DNA of 64,000 nt, taken from Perkinsus marinus ATCC 50983 (taxonomy: Eukaryota; Perkinsozoa; Perkinsida; Perkinsidae). The DNA lies in contig NW_003202288.1 of NCBI RefSeq assembly GCF_000006405.1, positions 203,141-267,140 of the forward strand, written 5' to 3'. Positions 40,577 to 50,019 of this stretch are shown piece after piece. How positions within the stretch are numbered: position 1 is the stretch's first letter; each line of letters starts with the position of its first letter. Below the pieces are notes generated by a model. It was not told the origin of the DNA. It saw nothing but the letters and a program-made list of their open reading frames with translations, and ran no database searches. A program made the position numbers and the translations under genes.

Positions 40577-42665
40577 CCTGTTTGGTGTCTCCTCCGACAT
40601 CCCCAACAGCCAAGTACTGCCCACCAGCACTCCACACCAGTGGCGCTGCTTCGGTAATCAAAACTTCCTTCAGGACGACGAGGTCCTCGTCTACCACCTG
40701 AGTCGAGGTGTCCAGAGACCTCCATAGGCGAACAGGAGAGGTACCATTAGGATTCTGACTTTCTCTGTGAAAGCCACTGCCATGATAAGACCACCGACCG
40801 GATGGATCGCAACGTCAATAGGCTCCTCAGTGAGGAAAGCCCGGCTGAAGACCATGTAGGGTGAGGGGAGGCCTGGCAGGGGGGTCGCCATGTACGTGGA
40901 CAGCGGCAGCACTCACGCCAGATCCTAAGAGTCCTGTCTTCTCTCGATACCGTTACCATCACCTCTCGTAGAAGGCATACGGACAGGCCTATGATGGGCT
41001 TGGAGTGGTCTCGGGCCTCGAGATTGAATTCTCACCGGTAACCGCTTCCGAATGGAAACCTCCAGAAACGACTATCGCCTCCACGGGCTTGGGGGGAGGA
41101 CCGTCTTGGTGCCAATGTGGTACTGCATATACTGCGGTAGAGGGGAGGGCTGGAGGGCTAGTACAAGGTCAGCAGGATGCTTGGGGGGGCTCACTCAGGA
41201 TCTCCCGGCTGTGAGTAACGAATACCATCCATTCGCCACTTCGGCATAGGTCTACGGACTCCAGGACGACTTGAGGTCGGTCTAGTGAGACTCGGCGTAT
41301 GAGCCTAGACAGAGTTATGGTGATTTTGGAGGAGCGTACTGGGTACTTATAGGGAGGCTCTTGTTCCCGGTGGTGACCACCTTCCTCCCATACAGTAATC
41401 GTCCCTCCACTGCCGACCACGATGAAGCCTTCGGTGAGGGAGCAGACGGCTCGAGGGCAGAAGTTTGGCAGAGGACAGGGGAGTTGGAAGGTGAGAGTGG
41501 GCGAGGCTAGTAACAACCTGAGCTGTGATCCATGCAGTGAACGCTGGAAGTCTCCTCCCCACCTCCCTCCTTCAGAGACGGCGATGATGTGAGGACCATT
41601 GCATACCGCAGAGGACGACAGCCAAGCATGGTCAATGATGCGCGCATCCCCCTCTGTTTCTGAGGTCTGATCACGGAAAATTTCCCCAGCCCTATGCCGA
41701 CACCATCTACAGGAGGAATCTCCTTCAGAACGCCCTCAGAGTCGCTCTGAACGAATCTATACCCATCCCGACCAGCGACGCAGAACAAGGAGGAATCGTC
41801 GGGACAAAGGGTGACCTGTTAAAGACTGTTATCGCTCTTTTTGCGTTGGTGGCGAGGTACGTCGCTGAATTCACCACTGACATTGAGCTGTTTGCTATTC
41901 TTGGTATCGATGGAGATCTTTCGAGGAGCGGCGGAACTCTACAGGGACGGGAGCAATGGAACATCCCAGCTCTCCAGTGCCAACCTTCTGAGTTTTGCCT
42001 TTCTTGCTGTCCCATTCAGTAACGTGGAAGAGGTCTCCGGCATTTGTGAGGACGACCAGACTACCACCATTGCTGGACAAACCGATCGAAACGATTTTCC
42101 CTCCCTCTTTCTCCTAAGGGAAGACTAAAGGGAAGTCCATCCAGAGGCAGTATGAGCTCGCCTTGGTAGACTCAGGGAGGAGTAAGACAGCTCGGGGGTG
42201 GTTGCCAGGGACAGTCGGATCGTAGAGCCCTACAGCCATCTGAATTGCTGTACTATGAAAGTCCTCTATGAGTTGAGGTCTTCACCTGGCCGTTCGTGAG
42301 CAGCTGACCGACGGCAAGTATACCACAGTCGAGGCTCTTAGCTACAGCAGTGATCGCTCTATGGGAAACCTCGATAGGAGGGGAGAGGATGTTCACAGTA
42401 TTGGAATCGACGTGACGGAGGCATACGTGTCTTCCGCATATGTGAACCTTGCAAGCGGAAGTATATTCCGTCGAATAAGGGTTGATGTTCGAAGCAGACT
42501 CACCACGAACTGTCCGGTCTCGTCAAGGAAAAATACTGGGCCTGGCCTCAATGGTTTCGCGTCGTCAGTACTAGTGGTCACACCAAGGGCGTGCATTAGC
42601 TTCAACCTCGTGATAGCACGTTCCTCGCCGCCCTTCTGCGGTATGCGATTGTCAGGCATCGACAT
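35015..42665 (-). CDS. CFAP57/WDR65-like axonemal WD40 and coiled-coil protein
   Basis: CFAP57 is an axonemal protein with an N-terminal WD40 part and a long coiled coil, involved in assembling inner dynein arms. The minus-strand ATG is at 42665 (MSMPDNRIPQKGG). WD40-type blocks, in order downwards: GPVFFLDETGQFVV, ITAVAKSLDCGILAVGQLL, IVSIGLSSNGGSLVVLTNAG (about 42080), CSLTEGFIVVGSGGTITVWE (about 41430), VMVTVSREDRTLRIW (about 40950), PIDVAIHPVGGLIMAVAFTE (about 40820), APLVWSAGGQYLAVGDVGGD, GTSQGTIDVIS and YNAHIGPVKALN (about 39110-39200). Coiled-coil exons follow: IEELRGRYAALEAAADAK (38370), ARIEELERRRRRDIEES (37990), KKILREQFQARLRRATEAHE (37490), LKEKEDLAKGIQAMQQEKL (37200), then KLLELELRDLRGKYQQA (35370) and MQRLEVKMLQEK (35085). 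Probable stop at 35015-35017. Introns are short, one perhaps GC-AG near 42120-42165. Exon borders are incomplete; the family call rests on the order of blocks. Confidence 0.8.
36925..37070. repeat. Dispersed repeat B, copy 7 (intronic)
   Basis: It contains TTCAACTGAGCTCTCACG and CACATGTAGTTGACCATGTG then CATATATTCC. It lies in a coiled-coil-part intron of the CFAP57-like gene. Confidence 0.65.
37781..37907 (-). mobile_element. MITE-like element, copy 2 (127 bp)
   Basis: Ends are TGGAGTTTCACC and GGGTGAAACTCCA. The sequence is the inverted counterpart of 19946-20076, with CACTTCACGTAAAACGGGTG at the right end. It lies in an intron of the CFAP57-like gene. Confidence 0.8.
38725..38784. repeat. 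(TAC)n microsatellite, about 20 units
   Basis: Uninterrupted CTA/TAC repeat of about 60 bases in a CFAP57-like intron. Confidence 0.97.
38796..38930. repeat. Dispersed repeat B, copy 8 (intronic)
   Basis: It starts GCATATGGTCAACTACGTGT and ends AGTGAGGAAACTCCCGAACT; same orientation as copies 3 and 5. Confidence 0.65.
39877..40350. repeat. 37-bp minisatellite, about 13 copies
   Basis: The unit is GTAGAAGTTACGGAAGGAGT followed by GGTATGTATTTAAAGCG. About 13 copies, with small variants (GGTATGAATTCAAAGC, TTATGGAAGG). It lies between coding blocks of the CFAP57-like gene, so it is most likely intronic. Confidence 0.95.
40495..40577 (-). repeat. 83-nt intron built mainly of a (CAT)n microsatellite
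   Basis: On the minus strand the CFAP57-like exon ends GGDTKQ and the intron starts GTCATCATCATC, with about 15 CAT units, ending CTCACCTCAG before VVVFGMHRGLAKIATL. The first repeat unit provides the splice donor. Confidence 0.75.
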
Positions 42666-44505
42666 CGTGGGCGAACTGATGCACGCTCAAAAGTTGATAT
42701 CCTCAATTCAATTCATAAATAGTTACGGGTGGACTCTCGAGTGGAATCGGTCTTACTAACGGCGAAGATGATTCCCACACATCGGAATTGGAGTCACTTC
42801 GGTCGTACTCCGGCGAATTTGATTCAACTGAGGCATATCTTGGCATACCTGTGGCATAGCCGCCCCTTCCCGACAGAATTGATCTCACTAAGAGCTAAGA
42901 AATATGCCTTCAAAATAAATAGACGGCGAGGCCAACAAAGAACAGCATCATACCGTTACGACAGACCTCTACTCATCTGCTCATATGTACGGAGGCATAT
43001 CTTAGCATACCTGTGGCATAGCCGCCCCTCCCAAGACCTACGAAATATACCTTATCAAGACCATGTACATGATTCGATATCCCCTCCATCAGGCGAGTGC
43101 CCCGACCAGCTCCCTCCAGCCAAGTACACCCCTTCAAAAGCATCCCTGTCTGATAGGTTATCTGATGATGGGGAGGTGGTTAGGACAGGTTGCAGCGAGG
43201 CCACTCGAGGGAGGGGAGAGCCCATTCCTTCCGAAATGTTTCATAGGCTCTTGTTGGTCATCCAACAAGTCGGCGATCTTCAGCTTGATCTAACAACAGC
43301 TGTTAGATCAAGCAAAGCGAGCCACACTTGTGCCGCAGTGACGGACACCAAGTTGACATTAGGACGTTTGGCTAATGGTGACATTCACCACAAAAGCTGA
43401 GGAACTCATGTGGGTACTGAACACCGATCATGGCGTAGAGGGAACTAAGCTCTCCGTTGAGAACGCTTCTTCTCCCACTGGGCTGGTGTGAGCCTTTAAG
43501 AGATATCATCATGACGATTTACAGAAGGTGTGGTACCATGAATTGTTTCGCAGTGGACTAGGAAGCTCAATCAGACCCTCACCTGGAGACCGAGAGCATG
43601 TAGCTCTCCCGAACCCAAAAGATCCCTCACAAAGTCCTACACCTGAAAAGATATGGATGAGGTTGGGCCGAGGACAACCCGCCTTACCTCACGATGATGC
43701 TTGATCGTTGACATCCCCTCGAAAATCGGATCGACCATCAACACAACCAACTAACAAAATGGTCACCTTCAGAGGCTTCAGTGGAACACAGGACAACACG
43801 ATGCCACCGGTCTAGACGAACCTGAGCGAACAAGCATGTCGCCGAGAGAGTGAACGAGAATGGTCCTCACAACGTAAGGCAAATGCTTTCTGAATTATCC
43901 TCACCCACAGGTTTCCGCTGAAGTAGTCGCAAGGCCCTTCACTGGACACTCCATAGACTAAACCTTGACAGCAACGCTGTTTCGAATCATAATATTCATC
44001 TGATATTAATGAGATTGAGCATTAACACTCTGCGAGAAACTCAGGAACTATGCAATTAACATTCTGTGAAAATCAACATGAATTCGGAGCTTACCAACAC
44101 TCTTCCTCATGTCGTTATTAGCCTCACCTTAGCTGTTGCGTTCGTGTAGTGATCTTTGGTCCTTCTCTCAACTTAATTTTGAATAGACATTTCCAATCCA
44201 TATGTTCGTAGACATCCTCTCACTAATATGAACACAAGTCGACATTGCTTACGAAAAGATTCTTCGGCGAAACCTGCTACAGCTGGTAGTACTTTCTACG
44301 ACTGATAATGATTATGGGGAATAAAATTATACCACTACGGGGTAGCAATGAAAAATAAGATAGATCCGGACCAGCATACACCCCTGGACCTTCCCACAGG
44401 GTGCAAAGTCCCTCAGAGTAAATATTACATACGTTGCGTCGAGTGAATCGCGACTTAGGCGATACTAACGAGATATATTATTGCGAAGATACTTCAACTG
44501 GACTC
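42666..44505. other. Intergenic stretch with a dispersed repeat
   Basis: It holds the second 260-bp repeat (42814-43073) and an inverted repeat at 43283-43313 (arms GCTTGATCTAACA / TGTTAGATCAAGC, 5-base loop). I see no gene that I can support between the CFAP57-like start and the AP2-like stop. Confidence 0.4.
42814..43073 (+). repeat. 260-bp dispersed repeat with internal duplication (copy 2)
   Basis: Inverted counterpart of 3619-3878. The internal motif GAGGCATATCTTGGCATACC and GTGGCATAGCCGCCCCT appears near both ends. Confidence 0.85.
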
Positions 44506-45873
44506 TCAACTGATAGGTAAGATAGGCCCTTGGGCATCCGAATGCAGCACAGGCATAAAACTTTGAGTGTGGTTTAACTGACTGGAGGAGGACGACGATA
44601 CTTGTTCATTAGATGAAGCTTGACAGACATCCTCATGGTGTGGATAGACACGCTCTTTAAGGGTCTTAACGAATGCCCTCATGCCGGGGGCGTCAACTAC
44701 GTGACGATACTTCATCATCTCAGCTCTATCACAAGAAGCGTCAGCAACATCCTGTCGTAGTGGGCCGTATACCTCTCTACCTCTAACTCGTACGCTAGCT
44801 CTGTAACCCTTGTGCATACGTCTAACCCCTATAGGAGCAGCATAATCCAGTTTCTTGGGCTTCTTGATTAACAGCGTAGAGGGATGTCGATCGGTAACAT
44901 GCTTCATCTGCTCAAGGAGCTGCATCACCTCAGTGTTCGTCATACCCCTCTCCGCTCGTAGTCGATGAACCTCCTTCTGGTCCTCAACACATTGATGAAC
45001 AGTCTCACGGTACGGCCCAGTGGCCTGTCGCCCTCCGTTCCTAAGAATAGTCACCCAACCATGAACTCTACGAACCACCCTCACCGGACCATTGGCATCA
45101 TCATTCGGGAAGTTCTGTGCACCAGCGAACTTGCCCGTAGCATTGTTCGCCTGAGACCTCCCCGTAGATCGCCCTATAGTAGGAGTAGTTACCGCAGCAG
45201 CTAATGGTGTAGGACCAGATGACTGTGAGACGACCGCAGAGAAGAGTTCAGGGCCGAGGATAAGGGCAGGCCCACTGTGTTGTTGCCCCTGGAATGGACG
45301 CTTTGGGGGGCGATGACTGAGGGATGAAGAGTCTGCAGAAGCCTTCGAGGTGTCTGATGGTCCCAAAGTAGATTTTCTACTGTCACTTGTTGCTAAACCG
45401 ACCAAGGCCGAGTAGAGGGCTTGACTGTGATCAAGGCCTTCTGAGGGGAGATCCCTGTCAACATCAGTTGAGGTGAGCAACTTGATAAGCAGAGCAGAGT
45501 TGTCATTAGACCCGATCACAGAGGTGTCAGGAACGGCGTCACTCGGACCGAGATCGTCACCAATAGAAGGGCCACAAGGGAACTCTTCGGTGCTGCTCAT
45601 CTTAGCCATCTTTCTCGCTCTCTCAAAGGGGGCCTCATCATCGAGTCCTTCGAGAGTGGGGAAGAAGTCAGAGCCGTTGAGATTGTTTCCCGGCAGATAG
45701 AGAGTCTCAGACATCCCCGAGGTCAGGTCACCGGGATCCCCACCCTCACATCCAGCCGGTGGTATGAAGCCAGATTGGTCCGAGTGCTTATCAATGGGAA
45801 CATTATCACCACCCGCCGCGTTGCGTTCAATGTCGTAATTCGAGTCGATAGGCGTGGACATGCGTATGTACAT
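44506..45873 (-). CDS. Protein with two AP2-like DNA-binding modules (tentative)
   Basis: A single exon of 455 codons from ATG 45873 to TGA 44506-44508 (minus). Residues 1-250 are acidic and Ser/Pro-rich without a recognised domain. Two similar modules follow. The first (about 255-310) has VRRVHGWVTILRNGGRQATG then PYRETVHQCVEDQKEVHRL. The second (about 345-395) has IGVRRMHKGYRASVRVRGRE then VYGPLRQDVADASCDRAEM. A three-strand-like W/Y-rich stretch followed by GPyR and an alpha-helix with Asp is the pattern of AP2/ERF domains, which alveolates use in ApiAP2 transcription factors. The call is by pattern only. The tail is Ser-rich. Confidence 0.45.
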   Translation of the reverse strand: MYIRMSTPIDSNYDIERNAAGGDNVPIDKHSDQSGFIPPAGCEGGDPGDLTSGMSETLYLPGNNLNGSDFFPTLEGLDDEAPFERARKMAKMSSTEEFPCGPSIGDDLGPSDAVPDTSVIGSNDNSALLIKLLTSTDVDRDLPSEGLDHSQALYSALVGLATSDSRKSTLGPSDTSKASADSSSLSHRPPKRPFQGQQHSGPALILGPELFSAVVSQSSGPTPLAAAVTTPTIGRSTGRSQANNATGKFAGAQNFPNDDANGPVRVVRRVHGWVTILRNGGRQATGPYRETVHQCVEDQKEVHRLRAERGMTNTEVMQLLEQMKHVTDRHPSTLLIKKPKKLDYAAPIGVRRMHKGYRASVRVRGREVYGPLRQDVADASCDRAEMMKYRHVVDAPGMRAFVKTLKERVYPHHEDVCQASSNEQVSSSSSSQLNHTQSFMPVLHSDAQGPILPIS

Positions 45874-46199
45874 ACGTCAGAACACAGATTTTGCACGCAA
45901 GCGCTAATCCAATGTCGTTAGAGGAAACGCAAGATTTTCAAGATGTGACGTGACGCCTCTATGCTGGGATGCCCAGACCTCTCAAGTTGAGAGTCTCAAC
46001 TAAATTCATATGATAACCTTTTTCACCCACCATTTTAAGACTTTGTCACGTTATGAATGTTGAGGTCGTTGAATGAGGGTTAGTATCAAGCAGTTTGGTT
46101 GTGATCGGTCAGTGTGCGGAGATGACAGGCGAGCGCTTTTGTTTCGCATTGCCAATATTAAATAAATTTTGGTAATCTCAACGCTAGCATACCCTCACG

Positions 46200-46275
46200 A
46201 TGGGAACTGAAACTCTCTGGGACCGCCTCCTCTGCAAGAAACCGTGGATTCTGATAGTGGGTCTTGACGCTGCGG
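46200..46275 (+). CDS. ARF/ARL-family small GTPase, first exon (partial)
   Basis: The ATG at 46200 opens MGTETLWDRLLCKKPWILIV then GLDAAG. Gly-2 would be the N-myristoylation site, and GLDAAG is the P-loop start of ARF/ARL GTPases (normally continuing KTT). The frame after 46275 no longer matches, and a GT at 46276 can be the donor. The rest of the gene is not found before the 100-N gap at 46473, so it is either in the gap or lost. Confidence 0.7.
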
Positions 46276-46472
46276 GTCTACTACAGGTGACGGCCTTTAC
46301 GAAGGCCTCGACTGACTCAGCAGAGTCTTATGTGCGGGCCCCGCACTGCGGGGAAGTAGCATGTTAGCAACGAATGGTTACTAACCATGGTCAGTAAAGA
46401 CGTGGGCCAATCACCACTCACGACCGTTGCACTGCATCGTCGTACGGATTATCGCATAAAAAGTTATGAGTT

Positions 46473-46572
46473 NNNNNNNNNNNNNNNNNNNNNNNNNNNN
46501 NNNNNNNNNNNNNNNNNNNNNNNNNNNNNNNNNNNNNNNNNNNNNNNNNNNNNNNNNNNNNNNNNNNNNNNN
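46473..46572. other. Assembly gap (100 N)
   Basis: Exactly 100 unknown bases, the usual placeholder for a scaffold gap of unknown size. Confidence 0.99.
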
Positions 46573-46574
46573 AT

Positions 46575-46919
46575 CAATCTCACCTTTCGGATGCTGTCGT
46601 TCGGTTTATCAACAATCTCAACTTCCTCCCAACCGGTGTTGAGTTTACCATAAGGACTTGGAGTTGGCCTCCAACGGAAGGCACGAGGGCTCTTAACGAG
46701 AACCCTACCCGCAGGCATTGCCTCTTTGTCCGCGATACAAGCCTCTCACGAGTCTCTCGTCTACGAATCCAACTCATAAAGCTTATACACCCCTCTGCGT
46801 TGTCTTGTATACTACGTGATCGCTACACATTCCTTCGCGCAGTTCCTCACTTCGTTACAACACCCAATGGTCCTGCGGCGAAATGTGGGTCTAATACGCG
46901 GTATTTGCTACGCCGGTAG
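46575..46919 (+). CDS. Open frame truncated by the gap, unidentified
   Basis: From the right edge of the gap one frame is open for 114 codons to TAG 46917-46919, with no start codon, so it may be the end of a gene that enters from the gap. It reads SDAVVRFINNLNFLPTGVEF, TIRTWSWPPTEGTRALNENP, RRHCLFVRDTSLSRVSRLRI and so on. I recognise no domain; it does not continue the ARF sequence. Confidence 0.3.
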   Translation, partial: QSHLSDAVVRFINNLNFLPTGVEFTIRTWSWPPTEGTRALNENPTRRHCLFVRDTSLSRVSRLRIQLIKLIHPSALSCILRDRYTFLRAVPHFVTTPNGPAAKCGSNTRYLLRR

Positions 46920-47967
46920 TCAACATGAGGTAAGTTAGAGATAAGAACGGGGGCTGGAGGTGTCGGGCGAGTAAGCAGGATTGACAAGGACGAATACCTC
47001 TCAGAAATCTACTTCGCGATTAAGGCCTCCAATTCAGCGAGTGAGACAATCACATTCGCGGATAGAGCGCGAAGGCCGAAATGTTAGCGGTAGCCGTCAA
47101 AAAGGGGAATCACTTTCGCGAATAAGGACATCAATTCCATAGTGAAGGGAAGCAATTTTACGACCGAAGACATCAATTTCGGGTTGCAGTTTCGATGACG
47201 CAGCTTTAGGAGATGGGGTTTACACTGTGCAGCCCGACAACTCATCTCTGAAGGTTAACGCAATCTCACAGTGTGAAATTTATACGCCGTGTTGAACTCG
47301 GAATCCATAAACCACATTAGATTGTGTGATCTGCAGAAAATCATCTGCTACTTCGTTGAGTAATCCCATTCTAACTCTAGTTCTACTTGAGTTATCCGGT
47401 TCACGCTAGTATCACATTGTAATCACTATTGCCTCATCTAATCGTGTTACAAGCTACACGGGATGTTACTCAGATCTGGAACGAAATTATCTACTTTTGA
47501 TCGCTGTGTTTTCTCTCAAGATCCAACAGGTTTAACTCCCTCTACACCTCCGTTTAACGACGCGATTGTACCACTTGGAACCACATCTACTCTAACGACC
47601 ACTACTGGTTTCTTCTAGTTCTCCCTTAAGTCGTCCCGTACATCAAAGAACCTCGAGAAGTGACGCTGGGAGTGAGCGCTCAGTCACCGCTTCCAAGCCC
47701 CTTCAAATTTAGTATTCTGCAAATTAACTGTATTGAGGGAGATTTGCTTGCGAGCATTCTAATTTATCGACTCCCCGGCGACAAATTGTTACGGGAACAA
47801 CGAACTCTGTTGAACCTAGTACAAGGGCCAACTTGGGCCGACCTAGAACCGAGAAACAAGAAACTACTGCTTTGCCAAGAAAGACTGGAAAGTTTGTTCT
47901 CAACAACTAATCTTTCGAGCTTAAAATCTTGCGACCTTGGTTGTAGAGGTGGGCACCCGGCGATTTT
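46920..47967. other. Intergenic stretch
   Basis: No recognisable gene. One open frame (47660-48013) overlaps the fold-back element and has no support. Confidence 0.4.
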
Positions 47968-49000
47968 CTACACCTTTTCAATCTCAAATTCAACAATTGA
48001 AAGAACAAATTAGGTGAATGAAATTTGATTTTCGACAAGTGAAAGGTGTTTTTCGTGAAATGAAAGTTCAAATTCGAAATGAAAGTTCGATTTTCGTAGA
48101 CCGGTTGAAAATGAAAGTTCAAATTCGTAAATGAAATTTATGAATTCGGAAACGCAAGTTCAAATTCGTCGAACACAAGACCAATTTCGACCAATGAAAG
48201 CTCACTTTCATTCGATGGAAGGAAATTCTCGTCAGCGTCGTGCCACGGATTGTGACTTGCGACTAGCAAATTTCGAGTGCTGATGGTGCTCTACGGACTG
48301 CGCTGTAATGCTGAACAGTTAAGTGCAATCCACAAATTTGCAATGTAGGACTTTCAGAGATTCAAACCTGGACATTGTTCGGGTTTGATTCTCCAATGGA
48401 GAATCTCCATTGCCCTTCCGATGACATCGGAAGGATAATGGGGTCGGCACATGTTCGGTTGGGTTTCCGAACCGACCAACCAGAGTCCGGTTGGGCGGTT
48501 CGGGAGTCCGATTACCGGACTATCCGAACCGAACTTTGATCGACCGACCGAATACCGATTCGGTATTCGGTTTCCCCGGTGACCCAACATTGAACGTTCC
48601 AGAGAACATTACTCGTGAATCTCACTCTGTGCAATAACTGTTCGCATTTGAGAAGTACTTCGAGCAGTCCTCGCACATTGTGCGAGTCGTCAACTCGTGG
48701 AGTGTGAATAGCGCATATCGAGATGTGGTGAAAGTGAGCTTTCATTGGCCGAAATTGGTCTTGTGTTCGACGAATTTGAACTTGCGTTTCCGAATTCATA
48801 AATTTCATTTACGAATTTGGACTTTCATTTTCAACCGGTCTACGAAAATCGAACTTTCATTCCGAATTTGAACTTTCATTTCACGAAAAACACCTTCCAC
48901 TTGTCGAAAATCAAACTTCATTGAATTGAACTTCGGTGAATGAAGTTCATTCACCTAATTTGTTCTTTCAATTGTTGAATTTGAGATTGAAAAGGTGTAG
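47968..49000. mobile_element. Fold-back element with terminal inverted repeats of about 250-290 bp
   Basis: The left end starts CTACACCTTTTCAATCTCAA and the right end finishes TTGAGATTGAAAAGGTGTAG, exact complements. The arms match through landmarks such as GAAAGGTGTTTTTCGTGAAA / TTTCACGAAAAACACCTT and AGACCGGTTGAAAATG / CATTTTCAACCGGTCT. The spacer (about 48220-48710) has further hairpins: TTCTCCAATGGAGAA, CCTTCCGATGACATCGGAAGG-like arms, and AGTCCGATTACCGGACT. No coding sequence; no target duplication recognised. Confidence 0.85.
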
Positions 49001-49002
49001 TC

Positions 49003-49515
49003 GCCCGGCCCGGCCCGGCCCGGCAGCCTTTGACCCCGCTTCCCCGGCCCGGCCCCGGTGACCCGGCAGTCTTTTCTTACCCATGTTCTGGGTTTAGCGG
49101 GCCCGCCGGGTTGGCCGGGTAACCCGGCCCGGATTGCCAGACAGGAAGGCTTTCGGACATGATCGACGATAAGAACTTCTTATCAAGAAGAACCAGTATC
49201 AGGGCTGCATGGATCAAACAATATTCCAATGTGCCAAGTCACGCGATTGGAACGCGAAGTGCGAGTTAATTTCCAGCAATCGCGGCGATTCCTGGAAGCT
49301 AACGCGTAATTCCGCGCTACGTACAATTGAAAGCACTATTAATGGCTTGAAATATCTGCGCTGCGGGGCTTCCGGGTGACCCGCAGACAGTTGCGGGTCA
49401 TTTTTCGCCCGCTCACCCGCATGAACCCGACAACACCGGCGGGGAAGCCGGGTTTGTGACTTTGACCCGGCCCGGCCCGGCTCGTTCCGGGTCGCCGGGA
49501 CCGGGCAAGGGTGCC
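49003..49515. repeat. GC-rich region with repeated CCCGG motifs
   Basis: Runs of CCCGGCCCGGCCCGGC (49003-49025), ACCCGGCAG, GGGTAACCCGGCCCGG (to 49130) and GACCCGGCCCGGCCCGGC near 49465. The density of CCCGG is very unlike the neighbouring AT-rich fold-back. The two parts are separated by about 230 bases of ordinary composition. Confidence 0.75.
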
Positions 49516-49655
49516 CATGTCTACTTGGTTGAGATTTAGCATGCTCATGGTTTCGACATGGATCAGTCAGTCTCAAGCTCGGATACGGAGCTTGAGATGA
49601 ATCCGATCTATGTGGGATGAAACGAAAAGCTGCACGAACTGTGAAACGCACTCAT

Positions 49656-50019
49656 TGATAGTACTAAAGACAACTGTGATACTACTCTTCCGAGCTTAGT
49701 TGGTATGCGTCTCAGTGTACTATATGATGTAATCATTCCCGGTCGTAAACGACCGCAAAAGCGTTATTATAGGGGTACGGTTGTTGCTGTTCGTGCCTCC
49801 GGTGATGTTGATATCGAGTGGGATGATATCCATAGTGAAATTTCTACTCTTGACTTATCCTCGGCTACTTATCACATCGTGCGCTGATCAGGGGCGCCCG
49901 CTTGTTCTTGATCGATACGCGAGCCCCTACGCGATGTGCGTACGTGCGTAGTTAACCAGATCCTTTGTTGGATAACTCCGTAGCCATCTTGGCTCAAGTT
50001 TCGTTTGTTAATCCTATTA
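49656..50019 (+). repeat. 5' LTR of element 2
   Basis: 364 bp. It includes the same 60-codon frame (MRLSVLYDVIIPGRKR...) that in the 3' LTR forms the end of pol, then a spliced-leader copy at 49977-49998. The last base is the A of the gag ATG. Confidence 0.95.
49977..49998 (+). promoter_or_regulatory. Spliced-leader sequence in the 5' LTR
   Basis: Twenty-two bases, TCCGTAGCCATCTTGGCTC followed by AAG. The dinoflagellate spliced leader has CATTTTGG in the middle; this one has CATCTTGG, the variant I associate with Perkinsus. It ends exactly at AAG, with no GT donor after it, so it is a mature (already spliced) leader joined to a 20-nt untranslated leader and the gag ATG at 50019, not an SL RNA gene. 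Confidence 0.9.

Noticed and set aside
38685-40725. Frames with long poly-Val, Tyr, Ser, His, Asp or Ile
   Set aside because: They are translations of the (TAC)n and (CAT)n microsatellites.
42703-42740. Minus-strand frame ending SPPVTIYEL, resembling a CFAP57 N-terminal block
   Set aside because: It lies upstream of the well-placed ATG at 42665 and in the wrong order; the corresponding block is the exon after the intron near 42240. Treated as chance.
46473-46572. Chimaeric scaffold joining two organisms at the gap
   Set aside because: The element 1 LTR family is present on both sides, and both sides fit one alveolate; a mis-join within the same genome cannot be excluded.
47660-48013. 117-codon plus-strand frame
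   Set aside because: No ATG start, no recognisable domain, and it runs into the arm of the fold-back element.
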